A stretch of DNA of 64,000 bases from Bidens hawaiensis (GCA_021521415.1 JAIQDT010009206.1:1-64000), one strand, 5' to 3'. Counted from the stretch's first letter, positions 1-12,033 are shown. The notes: generated from the sequence alone by a model not told the origin. Translations and numbers: made by a program.

Positions 1-111
1 TATTTATAATAGTTTTTATTCCCGTATTACGAGGGTTGTGTTTCTTTTTCGTGTCTAATATATATATTTTTTGAAATTTAATTTTATTTATTTTATAAAA
101 GTTAATACTTA

Positions 112-473
112 GGGTTTTATGATGAAAGTGTTTCACAAATAAATGAGATGTACCCGTTTAAAAGCTATGAGTTTGGTAAGACCCACACGCTTATTGTTTT
201 TACTATAAAATTGTTAGTTAACATAATATATATTTCTTAAAAAATTAAATATTAATTTTTAGTATATGCCTATTTTATAATATAAACAATAAGCGTGTGG
301 GTTTTATGATGAAAGTGTTTCACAAATAAATGAGATGTACCCGTTTAAAAGCTATGAGTTTGGTAAGACCCACACGCTTATTGTTTTTACTATAAAATTG
401 TTAGTTAACATAAATAATATATATTTCTTAAAAAATTAAATATTAATTTTTAGTATATGCCTATTTTATAATA
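112..473. repeat. Tandem duplication, 187-bp period
   Basis: Two nearly identical copies begin at 112 and 299 (both start GGGTTTTATGATGAAAGTG) and run to about 285 and 473. The second differs mainly by a few extra bases in its AT-rich part. There is no coding potential. The spacer looks like a decayed satellite or non-autonomous element. Confidence 0.85.
181..302. repeat. Perfect 19-bp inverted repeat spanning the duplication junction
   Basis: ACCCACACGCTTATTGTTT at 181-199 is the exact reverse complement of 284-302. The 84-bp loop is AT-rich. The right arm overlaps the start of the second 187-bp copy, so the palindrome lies across the duplication junction. Confidence 0.85.
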
Positions 474-798
474 TTTTCATAGTAAGGTGATTATTTTTTG
501 ATATAATGAGATGTTATAACTCGTTTAAGGTTATCAGGGTTTAATGAGACTCATCCCCGTGAATTCGGGTCAAATGAGTGAGAAGCCTTCATTTACAAAT
601 AAAAACAATCTAGTGGCTTGAGAGAATGTAATAAGCAACCACAGAGCTTTTAAGGATTTCGTTTATATATATTAAGATTAAGATTCTTAGTTATATAGTT
701 TTTCTTTCCTTTTTCTTTTTTTACGCGAAACATGTTTTGTAATTTATTTGCATCCTCATATGTTGTTTTACATTATTCGTTTATAATATTTATATATT

Positions 799-1230
799 TT
801 TCTTGGATTTAATTTTATTTATTGTAAGAAATTTAATAATATACTTAGGATTTGATGATAAAAAAGTTTTACAAATAAATGAGATGATATACCCAGTTTA
901 AAAGTTATATAGGTTTAGTGAGACCCATGACCCCCTTATTTTTTTACTATAAAATTGTTTCTTAATTATAAATAATATTTTTTTATAAAAAAAAATTAAT
1001 ATTGTTTTTTAGTATATCCCTATTTTATAGGATTTTTCATATCAAATATTTGATTAGATTAATTTTTAATATAATTAGATGTTATAACCCGTTTAAGGGC
1101 TAACTGGGTTTGATGAGACTCATACCAATGAATTCAGATCAAATACATGAGAAGCTTTCATTTAAGAATAAAGCCGTCTGATTTGAGAGAATTTAGAGAG
1201 CTTTCGTTTATATATATTTAAGATTATACG
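799..1230. repeat. Diverged third copy of the 5' repeat unit
   Basis: This stretch aligns with about 70-690 with many substitutions. Shared stretches include the AATAAATGAGATG block, the GTTATAACYCGTTTAAGG block and the GAGACTCAT block. The unit is therefore several hundred bp long and repeated at least twice, and the first unit carries the internal 187-bp duplication. Confidence 0.65.
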
Positions 1231-2412
1231 TGTTATCAATATTCTTGTTAAAAGGTCATAGTTTTGTTAGTTATTACCAAATTTCTTAGATAAATATTGA
1301 TGACTTGTAATCATTTAAATAATGCTTAAAACATTAATTTTTATTCTTTATAAATTATCTAACGAGTTTAGTTGAGACCTTTGGTAACTCAAAATGTGTT
1401 ATTTTTGTTTTTTTATAAGTAATAATGTTTTTGTCTTTCAACATGTATATTGGTGTTGGTTGGATTGATTATGTTAAATGTTTCCGGTTTGAAACCAGGG
1501 GTCGAACCTTTGATGGAGCAAAAATTGATTAACCTTTTCCATGTTTTGGAGCAAAAGTTGGTTAACTTTTTCCAAGTGTGTTACTTATGTTTTTTATTAT
1601 ATTTTTTTTCGCAAGTGTGTTACTTATGTTTATGTATACGTGAGAATTGTTGTCTATCAACATTAACTTTGGTGTGGCCGGTTGGTTGTGTTGTTAAGTT
1701 AAACCGGCCGGATTTTGCGTTGAATCATCGCGTTTTGTTTTAGTTTCAGTATCGTAATGAGCTTAACGGAAAAGAATGCCAAATTTTGTTTTTGTTATAG
1801 TTTTGGTACCTTAACGAACATGATATAGACTGGCCAAATTTGTGTAGACTCATCACCTCAACGCTTGGGATCAACAACCCTAGAGTTTTATCAACGGCCG
1901 ATTTTTACTGGTCGACGCACCCCGTTGGTCCACCTTAGTTTTTATATTGTTTTATTTTATTTTTGGTTTCAATTCCGATACCATAACGCACGTAACAAAA
2001 ACTGACAAATTCACGTGGACTTAGTAACTTCTTTGGTTTTACCACTGAGTGGGTTTTACCAATATGTCCCGAACCAACGCTTTGGATAAAACACTCGTTT
2101 AATATATATAAAACATAAAACATAAATAATAATTTCTTGAAATATATATAATCTAATTATAAGATTGATAGAATGATGCAAACAAAATCACAACCATCCA
2201 GGCATCCATACACATGATATTTTACATTATCCAATACATATACCAGCAAATACTTCATACAGTAATAAATAAGTATTTGAGCAACACTCAAATACCTTAA
2301 ACCGATCACCTGCAAAATGCGATAAGACGATACCACCGTCGACAACATCCACCAAAGTTATAAGAGGGATTTGCATCGGTGATACTTATTTCTTGCGGCA
2401 GTACGTGAATGA
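1231..2412. other. Intergenic, no gene recognised
   Basis: AT-rich spacer. Two loosely similar segments (about 1741-1880 and 1945-2080) share phrases such as a TTTCAGTATCGTAA-like block followed by GCC/GAC AAATT, suggesting an old duplication. The open frames here are short and without recognisable motifs. The last few hundred bases lie 3' of the glycosyltransferase and would hold its 3' UTR. Confidence 0.5.
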
Positions 2413-4234
2413 TTAGAGAGTGGCACCATTGACCACAGCCGCTAAAGTAATAAAATTTTTAGTAGAGCTCCCGTCTGGTCCAACAGCGTTATGAGCTAGA
2501 ACTTTCAATGCTTCAATTCTCTCTTTTCACCCTTCACGCGATCCATCAATCGATAAAACTTGCTTTAAAGCAGAACAAGTTCCATGTTTCGTGAACTCCC
2601 CACCTTCGACTCGCACCCCAATCTCCCAAACTCTCTCAATCATCCAAATATTTATCAGGTTATCCCCTATAAGCGGCCTACAAATCATTGCAACCCCAGC
2701 AACTATACTCTCCAACACTGAGTTCCATCCACCATGTGTTACAAACACCCCAATTGCAATATGCTCCAGAACTTGCGCCTGTGGTGCCCATGACACAACT
2801 TTGCCAGATCCATTCGCGGTTGCTCTCTCCAAGAACCCTAAAGGTAAATGCTTCTGGGATTCCTTATTTGTCGACCAAAGGAACGGGGTTCTGGTCTCTT
2901 CAAGTGCCTCAGCTAATGCAACCAGGTCGTGGGGAGGAGGTGTGAACAACGTGCCAAAAGAAATGTAAGCAACTGATCCTGGCTTTTGATTGTCTAACCA
3001 AGAAATACAAGAAAACTGATCATCAAGTATTGATGGGGATTTCTGGTTGAATGGACCAATGTTGAGGAAGTTCTTCAAAACTGAAGAGAGATTTTCAGTG
3101 AGACTGGGGTCTAGTTCTTGGAAAGAGTTCAGGGTAACAACGGTTGCCCTGGGTAAGGTTTTTGCCATTTTATGTAGCATAGTTTCAAAAGGTGGTTCAA
3201 GGTTTCCGAAGACGACTCCGCCTGGTAAGTCACCTAGTCGAACCGTTGAGAGGCCTGGGATCAAGTTCACGATTTCATCTTCCGGCCCTACAGAACCTGC
3301 ACAAGCATATATATGCACTAGCTCGAAATGGAGTTTTTTGTATAAAAAGTTGTTACGCATTGGTCATTTCATGCATCACAAAATGGTAGTTTTTTTGGGA
3401 TTGATTTCACAAGGGGTTGTCGCTCCTACGGATGCCTACCTCTTGGTGTACAAACAGCATGCACTAGAATTATTCAATTCATTTAAGCCCATTCTAAGTA
3501 TAAAAAAAATTATTTGCACAACGCAAATGATAACCAATAAGCCTATTCATTTAAGCCCGATAAAAGAACTGTTTTTATTAAAGGCCCAAATTTTTTCTGG
3601 TTTTTGGCTCAAAAGTTTTAAAGATTGTTGAGGACGGCCTTGGATGCATGTGATATATATAGCCGAGGAAATTAGAAAACACACAGTAGTAATATTTTGA
3701 TGTTTGTTTACCTTTGAGTTGAGCATATTTTTGCCTAATGAGATCAGTATAAAAATGTGCAGAAAGAGAAGAAGCTCCGCCGATCCAATGCACCACCCAA
3801 GGAATGCTCAGTCTCTCAGCTAGATCACCGGCAAACCATATTAAAAAAGCATCCACCACGAGACAACAAATCCTCAGCCCAATATCCTTCTCAGCGGCCT
3901 CAACACCCCTCTTGAACTGCTCCTCCGCAACCCCCAGAAACAAGTCAACTTCCTCACGAGGTTTCCCTGTACGAACATATTCCTCTTGTATGCCGTCAGA
4001 TACATCATAAGGCACAATGTTTTCGTAACTGCGATCGGTGAACAACGTCCGGTTGGCTTTTTGAGTGCTGAAGAAGGAGAAAACCACCGTGGGGTGGGCC
4101 GAAGCTAGTCTTCGGACAAGTGTTAGGATCATAGAAGGGTGTGAGGTAAAAGGGAATGAAAAAACTGCAACATGTCTCTTGCGTACGCCGGTGATGGAGA
4201 TATTCATTTGACCGTTATTATTTTGCAGAAACAA
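2413..4234 (-). CDS. UGT78-like flavonoid/anthocyanidin 3-O-glycosyltransferase, two exons, premature stop
   Basis: Family 1 UDP-glycosyltransferase of the flavonoid/anthocyanidin 3-O type; such enzymes act in the cytosol and transfer a UDP-sugar to a flavonoid 3-OH. Exon 1 runs 4207-3712 (alternative in-frame ATG at 4234) and exon 2 runs 3296-2413. From ATG 4207 the full frame is 459 codons, normal for the family. Visible: catalytic His in FPFTSH (residue 23), partner Asp in VVDAF (119), and the 44-residue PSPG box at 335-378 from WAPQ to GDN. An in-frame TGA at 2527-2529 ends the protein at residue 421. Beyond it homology continues in frame for 37 codons (KERIEALK, then VGPDGSSTKNF) to TAA at 2413-2415. 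PSPG oddities: HGGWNS where HCGWNS is usual, GVA for GVP, and Asn instead of Gln/His as the last residue. The position equal to the donor-contact Thr after Trp (WTAG in grape enzyme VvGT1) is Ile (WIGG). Either a recent pseudogene or a diverged truncated enzyme. Substrate cannot be read from the sequence. Confidence 0.88.
3297..3711 (-). other. Intron of the UGT78-like gene (415 bp)
   Basis: On the minus strand the donor reads CTCAAAG|GTAAAC and the acceptor TTGTGCAG|GTTCTG. Joining restores a glycine codon (phase 1) and a continuous UGT frame (QLK-G-SVGPEDE). A single intron at this place is usual for UGT78 genes. Confidence 0.85.
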
Positions 4235-4274
4235 AAATGCTAGTCGGGTGGTTTGGAGGTTGTTAATATGTGAC

Positions 4275-4286
4275 TATATATTTATA
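4275..4286 (-). promoter_or_regulatory. Candidate TATA box of the UGT78-like gene
   Basis: TATAAATATATA on the minus strand, about 70 bp upstream of ATG 4207 and 40 bp upstream of ATG 4234. The distance favours ATG 4207 as the start, because a transcript starting about 30 bp after the TATA box would barely include ATG 4234. Confidence 0.5.
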
Positions 4287-4299
4287 GGCAGCGTAGACT

Positions 4300-5014
4300 A
4301 CTTATGCCTTTTGAAAAGAAAAAAACAATTATGGGCAGCGTATACTATAATTCAATTAGTGGACAAGAAAACACTATCGCTCCTACTATAAAGTATATTT
4401 CCACTCCAATCAAACTATAATAATAACAAGAGTGAGAAATATGTTGTCAATCAACTTCATGTTAATATTTTTGGTGATTATTTATTTTTACAGTATGCCT
4501 GTGCATAATTAAGGGGTATGCCATGCAAACAGGGACCGCTAACTTATATATATTTATAAATCACATCTTAATGTATCTAATGGCCGTCTTGGCTAACATG
4601 AATAGTTGAATGCTTGACTTTAAGCGGACATCAATATCAATGATCGTTGTAGTAGTCTACTCATAGTTGTTTTTATTATAATACATAAGTATCATCGATG
4701 ATTATATATCAAAATAATGCTCGTTTATGAAAAAAATTAGTTTGGTTGTTTTCCTTTTATTCCCTTTTATTTTATTTCAATTTGTTTTCTTTGATTAAAG
4801 TTGTTGAAAATATCTTACAAAAATATTTTATTTTGTTTGTTTATCTTATATTTCTAAAAAAATACAAACCTTTTTTCTTCTCTTTCAATTTCGTTAAATT
4901 ATTATGAACTTTTCGTACTTATGATTTTGAAACGATAAAATGTGGTAAGACAACAAAAATTGGAGCTTACAAAGAAAATAGTTTGTGTGCTCGTTTTTTT
5001 TTCTTGTGTGCAGA
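4300..5014. other. Intergenic, no gene recognised
   Basis: Upstream flank of the glycosyltransferase. AT-rich, with a near-repeat of GGCAGCGTAGACTA at 4287 and 4334. No ORF or element recognised. Confidence 0.5.
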
Positions 5015-5854
5015 CATGGCTGGTTCATGATCACTTGAAGATAGTAATGAATTCACAAAGATTGCTCCTACCTTTTCCAACATGCCCAATGTCGTAGTAT
5101 CTAGCGGGGATTCTCCGCCTCATAGCTTCTCGCCAACGACTAACTATGGTCTAGAAAATGGTGCTGACCTTAATGCTAACACTTCACACCTCAACTCAAG
5201 ATAAATGGATTTGTTGTTCAAGATGAGTATTTAGATGGTCACCATCCATTAATCACAATAATGACAACTCTCAAAGAAGGTGATCAAAAGCAATCAGAAT
5301 AACGAACAATCAGATTTTCTTAACAAACTGGACCGATAATAGCGCTTCTACTGATCATCCAGTATATTAAGACAAGACTGAAGCTTTCTCAAGACGGTTG
5401 AGCTAAAGTCGAGGTTGAGTTTCTTGAGAAGCTACTAACATGAAGAGTTGAATCTAAGAACTACCGAGCAAGGGAGAGTTTGTTGATACCGTTTTTTACA
5501 TCGGCTTCGATATTTGTCGTCGTCGATATTTTTTCATCGACGATAATTGTTCATCGTATTAGTTTATTCATTATTGTAATTTTAGTTAGTTACGTCAAAC
5601 GGTTTGTTAGTAAGTTAGAGTGTTAGGTTGGTGTATTATAATGTAATGAACTTGGGTTGATGGACATAAAAGAGAGAATTCCATAGAATTCTCACTAACA
5701 CTAGCATTTTGTAACTTTTGGTTTTTAAGTTTCTCATGAAGAAATCCAAGAAGTTATTTTGGTGATTGCTTGTCTTCATATTGTTCCACTTCCATACCTT
5801 TCTACATTTCAGCTTTGACTCATACTCGCTTCGAGTGATTTTCGCTCACCCGAA
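5015..5854 (+). mobile_element. Possible 3' remnant of an LTR retrotransposon (low confidence)
   Basis: A purine-rich stretch (AAGGGAGAGTT) at 5471-5480 is followed by TGTTGATACC at 5481, the usual look of a polypurine tract and LTR start in plant Ty1/copia elements. The LTR-like sequence could end near ACCCGAACA at about 5854. No PBS, partner LTR or conserved protein motif was found, so this rests on the junction alone. Confidence 0.25.
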
Positions 5855-6681
5855 CACGTTAGATCTGAAACTTGTTAGATCTGTACACCTCACGTGTACC
5901 TTCACTAAGGAACCAATTATGCCAATGGAAGAAGAGATGGCAGCTTAAAAAACCTATCCAGAAGTATTTCCACATGAATTATTTTTTTTAACTTTCCGGC
6001 AATTCAAGCTCCCTACTTTTCCAACTCTTATAGTGCATACATGCCTTATGATATCCTGTTTTCCAGAATCAACAGGCAGCAGTCAGAAATACCCAATGCA
6101 CTATGAATGTCCATCCGTTGGAATAGCAAAAACTCTATTAAAGATAGGAAGTGGATAAAGAAAATGAAGAAAAGGAGGAAATATGAAGGAATATCGCTAG
6201 GAAATGCAATAAGATCAAGAATTGGCCTCTCACTAAAAGAAGTAGCTACTATCATTTGAATATTTGTAAGTAGTATAGCTGTAGTAATTTTGTGCTCTCT
6301 TGTAATTACAACATAAATAACATATATGCTTTGATTTCCTTGAAATATTGAACTTATCTTTAAACACTTACTTTATATTGTCTCAAGATTGAGTCAAACA
6401 AAGTATATCTGGGGTTACCTTGGGAAATCAGGGATATCGTGAGGTCCCATTTTCCATAAAGCACCGATTTCGTCATCGAACTGGTCGATTACCTGATGGA
6501 TGACCTCATCATAAAGCAAGATGAAGACAAAAGAGGAGAAACAAAATAATGAAGGAAAGATACCTGTTTCAAGGGTAAAATATCTGAGAAAAAGAGCAGA
6601 GTATTCACTCTTACATACCCGTTGTTCAAGACTTGCAAAATACACCATTTGGGTTGATTTAGATTAGAAGCATCAACCTAG
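5855..6681. other. Spacer or decayed 5' part of element D, no gene recognised
   Basis: No ORF with recognisable motifs. As it directly precedes the zinc knuckle of element D, part of it may be decayed gag, but no gag helix motif could be identified and no 5' LTR of D was found. Confidence 0.4.
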
Positions 6682-7330
6682 GCATTTTGTGATTCCTGCA
6701 AGAAGCCAGGGCACGTTGTCGCCGATTGTTGGAGAAAACCACAACTTGCTTCAACTGCAAAGAAATTAGCATCTCAATTTTGAATGCCCAAAAATGAATG
6801 TTGGTGGAGAAAGTGCTGGAGGAAGCGGCACCAAGAATGAGCCCAAGAAGGGAAACGTCTAAGCATTTTTCCTATATACCAAGCAGGCTACAGGCATACC
6901 GGTTGCCATAACCTTTACATTCTTAGTTAATAATGTTTATGCTACGGGTTTATTTGATTTCAAAGCAAATTAAAGTTTTATAGATTATAATTTTTGCAAT
7001 CTTGTAAATAAGCCCTTAAGAAAGTTAAATAAACCCTTAAACATCGAAAAAACCAACGACTACTTAGTCAAAATTTCCAAAGACTTAAAAACTAGCGAAA
7101 TTTTGAGAGCATGATGTCATACCAGTTTAGTTGTTACCAATGACATTAGTTGGTTTGGATATAGTCCTAGGTATGGATTGGTTATCCGATAACCATGGTC
7201 GTATCATTTGCAACAAGAAAACGATAAAACACTAAGCCTTAGATGGAAGAACAATTCAAATAGCTGGAGACAAAGATGCCAGCCAAGTTAGCATAATCTC
7301 CATGATTAAAGCTAAAAAGTGCTTAAACCA
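6682..7330 (+). pseudogene. Element D gag zinc knuckle and aspartic protease remnant
   Basis: 6688-6729 reads CDSCKKPGHVVADC, a CX2CX4HX4C nucleocapsid knuckle. Downstream, a fragment with VNNVYATGLFDFKAN matches the active-site region of gypsy proteases, where the family has LFDSGAN. Here the catalytic D-S-G has become D-F-K, so the protease would be dead even without the stops. Around 7140-7200 the typical LGMDWLS motif is readable (DIVLGMDWLSDNHG). Confidence 0.75.
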
Positions 7331-7369
7331 AGGTTGTTAGCCGTTTTGGCATACGTAACTGAAGAACCT

Positions 7370-8646
7370 AAAAAGAAAGAAATTCCAAACGTACCAATAG
7401 TAGCAGAATTTCCAGATGTATTTCTAGATGAGCTACTAGGAATACCACCAGAAAGAGAAGTTGAATTTAGAATAGATCTCATACCCGTACAGCTCCAATA
7501 GCCAAATCCCCTTATCTTTTAGCCCCAACAGAAATGAAAGAACTCAAGAAAAGGTTGGATGAACTCTTGGAGAAAGGATTCTTTCGATCAAGTTCATTGC
7601 CATGGGAAGCTTCAATATTGTCCGTCAAGAAGAAGGACGAATCGATGATGATGTGTATTGATTACATAGCCCTAAAGAAAGTAACTATCAAGAACCGATA
7701 CACGCTACTCAGAATTGACGACTTATTAGATCAATTCATGGAGAGGGTTTCTTTTTTAATATAGAGTTGTGTTCAAGCTACCATCATCTCAAAGTTCAAG
7801 AAGATGACATATCCAAAACCACATTTAGAACCAGGTATGGACATTATGAGTTTAAAGTTATGCCATTTGGACTTACTAATCCTCCAACCGCATTCATGGA
7901 CCTGATGAACATAATTTGTAAACCCTATTTATATAAATTTGTAATCGTATTCATTGATGATATACTTATGTATTCTAAATTAGAGGAAGATCTCAAAGTT
8001 CATCTCAGGATTTTACGTGAATTACAAAGAAACAAGAAGTTATATGCTAAATTTTCAAAATGTGAATTTTGGCTTCACGAAGTACAATTTCTTGGTCATG
8101 TTGTCAACGCAAGTGGCATATAAGTAGATCCTGCTAAAATTAAAGCTATAGCCAAATGGGAGATTACTAGATCGCCAAACGATATTAGAAGTTTCCTAGG
8201 TTTTGTAGGATATTATTGAAGATTTATAGAAACTTCTTCTGAATACTGGTTCCCTTAAATTCATTAACTCATAAGAACACTAAGTTTAAATGGGGAACAA
8301 AACAACAAGAAGCATTTCGATATGTTAAAATAAAAGAATGGCCTTGCCATAAGGTACAAAAGACTTTGTTGTGTTTAGTGATGCGTCCCATATAGGTCTG
8401 GGTTTTGTCCTTGTGCAAAGAAACAATGTTATAGCTTAAACTTCACATCAATTGAAAGTACATGAAAAAAATAATACAACTCATGATCTAGAGTCAGGTT
8501 CCATAATATTTGTACTCAAATTATGTAGGTACTACCTCTATGGTGTTAGATCATTGATAGAAAATCCTGAATCATATTTTTTATCAGAAAGAACTAAACA
8601 TGCATCAAAGACGATGGATGTAAACCCTAAATGTTATGAGTGTTAA
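7370..8646 (+). pseudogene. Element D reverse transcriptase-RNase H remnant
   Basis: Fragments in shifting frames read: linker VAEFPDVFLDEL, RT start [16 protein letters not shown], the catalytic block [14 protein letters not shown] at about 7940-7980 (gypsy-type F-x-D-D), then [12 protein letters not shown] and [12 protein letters not shown] ending in a TAA at 8120-8122. After the stop, homology goes on (VDPAKIKAI, RSFLGF). RNase H is seen at about 8350-8560 as FSDASHIGLG and THDLESGSIIF. The breaks include a stop at 7500, a break at 7762-7766, the TAA at 8120 and more after 8200. Confidence 0.85.
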
Positions 8647-8699
8647 ATAGTCTATCATGAAGCAAAAGGCTAATATCGTAGCCGACACATTAAGCCAAA

Positions 8700-10095
8700 A
8701 ATAGGATGAGAAACCTAAAAGGGTTGAGCATTAATATTAGAAGTTCATATTGATCTAATCGAACAAATCAAATATGCTAAAAACAAGTGATAAAAAAAAT
8801 CAAATCTCAGAAGAAAAACGAAATGGTACCATCAACACATTAGTCAAAGGTAATGATGATATTCTCATACTCAGAAATAGAATTTGGGTACTAATCATGG
8901 GAGATTTACGTGAGAAGATTATGAATAAAACTCACAAGCCTAAGTATATGATGCACCCCGGTAGTGATAAGATGACTATTGATGGAACGGAATAAAAAGA
9001 GATATAGCCTTGTATGTTGACAAGTGTTTGACTTACCTACAAGTCAAAGCTGACAATCAGAAGCCATCGGGCTTATTGGAACAACCAGAACTTACAGTCT
9101 AGAATGGGAAATGATAACCATGGATTTTATCAAGAAGCTTCCAAGGACTTCACGTAAAATAATATTATCTAGGTTAATATAGGCATATTAACAATATATG
9201 TTCATTTCTTACAAATGAAAGAAATATTTTTAAAATAGATAGATTGTCACATCTCTATGTAGATTGAGACAACATCGTATTATTACACGGAGTTCCATTA
9301 TCTATCATTTTCGATAGAGATGATTTACTTCTAACTTTTGGGAAAGATTCCAAACTGCCTTAGGCACACAATTGAATCTTAGCACTGCCTATCATCCTCA
9401 AACAATTGGGAAAAGAGAAAAAACAATTCAAACGTTGGAAGATATGCTCTGAGCATGCGTTCTAAATTTAGGAGGAAGTTGGGATGACCATCTTCCTTTA
9501 ATGGAATTATCTTACAATAACAATTAAGCATTAAGGCCGCACCATTCAAAGCGTTACACAGACATAAATGTAAATCACTAGTTGATGGTCTGAAATTGGA
9601 GACAACCAAATGTCTGGACCTGAAGTAGTCCAAGAGATGACGGAAAAAGCACATCAAGTTTGTGAACAACTCAAAGCAGATTGAGATAGACCAAAGAGTT
9701 ACCCAGACGTTCGTCATGAGTATTTCAAGTAGGCGAAAAATTAATGTCAAAAGTATCACCATGGGAAAGTGTTGTACGATTTGACAAGAGAGGTAAACTA
9801 AGTCCTCGTTTCGTTGGACCATTTGAAATCTTAAAATGAATCGGTACAATAGCCTATCACTTATACTTGCCAGAAGAGATGAATGGAATGCATGATGTAT
9901 TTCACATCTCTAACCTGTGTAAAAGTTACATAGACGAAACTTTAGCTTGCCCCTAAGAGACATTACTATATACAAAAATCTAAAATTTGTAGAGAAACAT
10001 CTTCAAATAGAAGATTTTAAAGTTAAGAAATTTAAGAGGTGGAAACCAAAGTTAGCTCAAGTAAGATTGAACTCTCGTAGAGGTCCCGGGAGTTA
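8700..10095 (+). pseudogene. Element D integrase and C-terminal remnant
   Basis: Readable pieces in order: MHPGSDKMT (zinc-binding N-terminal region), [17 protein letters not shown] at about 9040-9090, HGVPLSIIFDRD at about 9285-9320 (core, second catalytic Asp block), LNLSTAYHPQT (third block), TIQTLEDML, then the C-terminal segment KVSPWESVVRFDKRGKLSP..VGPFEI at 9750-9840 and HDVFHISNL at about 9890. The tail RRGPGS near 10085 matches the usual C-terminus of Tekay/Del-like polyproteins. Many stops and shifts. Confidence 0.75.
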
Positions 10096-10569
10096 GGATA
10101 AAAAATAAGAAAGAAATACCCACATTTATTTTAACAAATCTCGAGAATGAGATTCATTCCAAGGTTGGGAAAATATAACATCCTGAAAAATTTCCAGCCA
10201 AATTTGACACATGATAAAAGATAAAAGGTTAAAAATATTTCAAAATTGATTAGGAACCGAAACCTCGATGATATACAACGAATACCATCACAAAAACAAG
10301 AAAATAAAATTTGTATTTTCTCGTGCATGGCGACGGATAAACTCATCTTCTTCGCAATACACGAGGGTCTTGAAAATATCTTATGATTTGGGAGGTGTCA
10401 AGCTACGCATTGGACTCACCCCTTGACGAGTGCGATACGCGAAGTCTCCATTAAGTAATCGGCACCACGTGGCGAGACTAGGCGGACTAGCAAATAGCGG
10501 GTGGCGTCGCGCTACGCGGAAGCCTGCCTTTTTCTCCCCCTTTATACATGATCAACTGGAAAATTAGCC

Positions 10570-10577
10570 TATAAAAG
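10570..10577 (+). promoter_or_regulatory. TATA box of the element D LTR
   Basis: TATAAAAG in a GC-rich context. Immediately upstream (10410-10530) is a GC-rich stretch with repeated GCTACGC and GGCGRGACTA-type words, the same layout as the other LTRs in this window. Confidence 0.55.
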
Positions 10578-10828
10578 GGCCTGGGGTGATTCACTTCACA
10601 TTCCATAAAGCGAAATCACACACACTTACCTCGGTTTGTGTGTCAACGAGTCATGAGCCCCAAAGTTCCAACCTTCATTACCTAAGCACCTGATGTGTAG
10701 TAGAAGTACTGCTTGATATTCTTAAGCTTTATACTCCAAATACCCGTGCTAAGGTAAGAGTTCTCCTTAAAGTTATTTCAATACATGGCTTACACCCTAG
10801 TCGAGGGTATAGCCTATGCATAGAAAAG

Positions 10829-10830
<2 letters not shown>

Positions 10831-10899
<69 letters not shown>
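10831..10899. repeat. (AT)n microsatellite, 69 bp
   Basis: Uninterrupted AT dinucleotides, about 34 units, inside the 3' LTR of element D. Confidence 0.98.
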
Positions 10900-10903
<4 letters not shown>

Positions 10904-11167
10904 GCTTCTTCATGACTAAGAAACGTAAAAGTTTTCCATGAAAAGGTTATGGTCATATTGAAGTTTCTTCTTGAAGAAGAAACATAAATATATTTCCTCA
11001 TGAGAAAGAAAAGTAGCACTTAATTGGCAAATAAACAGGAAGACTACACTTCTACATGTATTAATCAAGAAAATGATTTATGAATGTTTAAAGCTATATA
11101 AATTAGACTATATGTCTAAAGCTAGATCATTCGATCTAGGTATTTATACAAGTTATTCTCATAACTA

Positions 11168-12033
11168 TGATGACCAGGTGTAAATCATGTAATTATTTGT
11201 ATTATTTTATAATTTTAGTTATCGTAGTATGTGAATAATGGTACTTCATACGTGTTTATATGTTGCAGGTATTTAAATGTTGAATATGCTAAAATTGGGA
11301 CTTGTACGAGCATGGGATGAAGTCTTGGGATGATCGGGGAGTAAACGGAAGCTAATCAAAGTGGAGAATTGAGCCTAAGAATGTTATACAAGCATTGAAT
11401 TGGAAACAAGGCGAAAACATGGAATTTCAGGTCTAGTGTAACTTACTCTGGGCCTGACGTAACTTACTCCAGGTCCTGAGATAAAGGGCGTAAAAAACTT
11501 ATAAAACTGTTGCGTTTTGCGTTGGAAAACAAGACCCGGCGTAGCTACGCTGGGTAAGGAGTAACTTACGCTGGGTGCTGATATGTGACTCGAACTTATG
11601 AGTTTTTAAGGTATAAAAGGAAATAATAAACCCAACTCGTTATTAACATCTTGGGATGATTTTTGGAGCTAGGAAACACCAATAAACATCATTCGATCGA
11701 TGCCTAATGGATCCCAATCATCAGTTGAAGATCCATTGGCTACCATGAGAGACTAATTCCCTTCGAATCATACCCGAGATCTAGAGTTTGTAACTTTCAG
11801 TAATTTCTCATGTATTGAGAATGATTGATTTGTAATTATCTTATTAATCTATGAGTATTGATGTTTAGTATTGTTGTGCATTCAGTCAATTTAGGTTTAT
11901 GTCGATCTGAACGATTAGTTATTCGGTTGCTATAATAATTGCTTATAGGATTGTTTGATTAGTTGAATACAATGAAGCATACAATTGCCCTTAGTTGAGT
12001 CACACTAGCAGTGATCGTTTGATAATCAGTGCC
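11168..12033 (+). repeat. Element E 5' LTR, left part
   Basis: Matches 38439-39310 of the 3' LTR. TATAAAAG at 11612-11619 is the likely promoter. Just upstream, 11438-11575 holds repeated GTAACTTAC-CTGGG-type words. The last five bases (GTGCC, 12029-12033) are the target duplication of element A. Confidence 0.88.

Larger units (their letters stand above)
6682..10168 (+). mobile_element. Element D: degenerate Ty3/gypsy (Tekay/Del-like) internal region
   Basis: Collinear but broken gag zinc knuckle, protease, reverse transcriptase, RNase H, integrase and C-terminal segment in the order PR-RT-RH-INT, which defines Ty3/gypsy. There is a stop or frameshift roughly every 100-300 bp, so it is old and dead. 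It is followed by a 3' LTR that was later split by elements E and G. No 5' LTR or primer site was seen, so the left end is probably truncated. It is the outermost identifiable layer of the nest. Confidence 0.85.
10169..11167 (+). repeat. Element D 3' LTR, left part
   Basis: Starts near TATAACATCCTG just after the pol remnant (gypsy LTRs of this type usually begin TGTAACA) and is cut at 11167 by the insertion of E. The other parts of the same LTR are at 39676-40206 and 56864-57173, where it ends GGGGTGTGACA. Joined length is about 1.84 kb. Confidence 0.6.

Noticed and set aside
1450..1743. 97-codon plus-strand open frame
   Set aside because: No recognisable motif, hydrophobic low-complexity composition, AT-rich spacer with a short direct repeat (GTGTGTTACTTATG) inside it.
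5000..6680. 5' LTR of element D
   Set aside because: No TGTAACA start, GTGTGACA end or primer site found upstream of the zinc knuckle.
9379..9849. 156-codon minus-strand open frame
   Set aside because: It is the antisense of element D's integrase and C-terminal remnant, which is readable on the plus strand.
10729..11019. Minus-strand open frame with a long Tyr-Ile run
   Set aside because: Produced by the (AT)n microsatellite.
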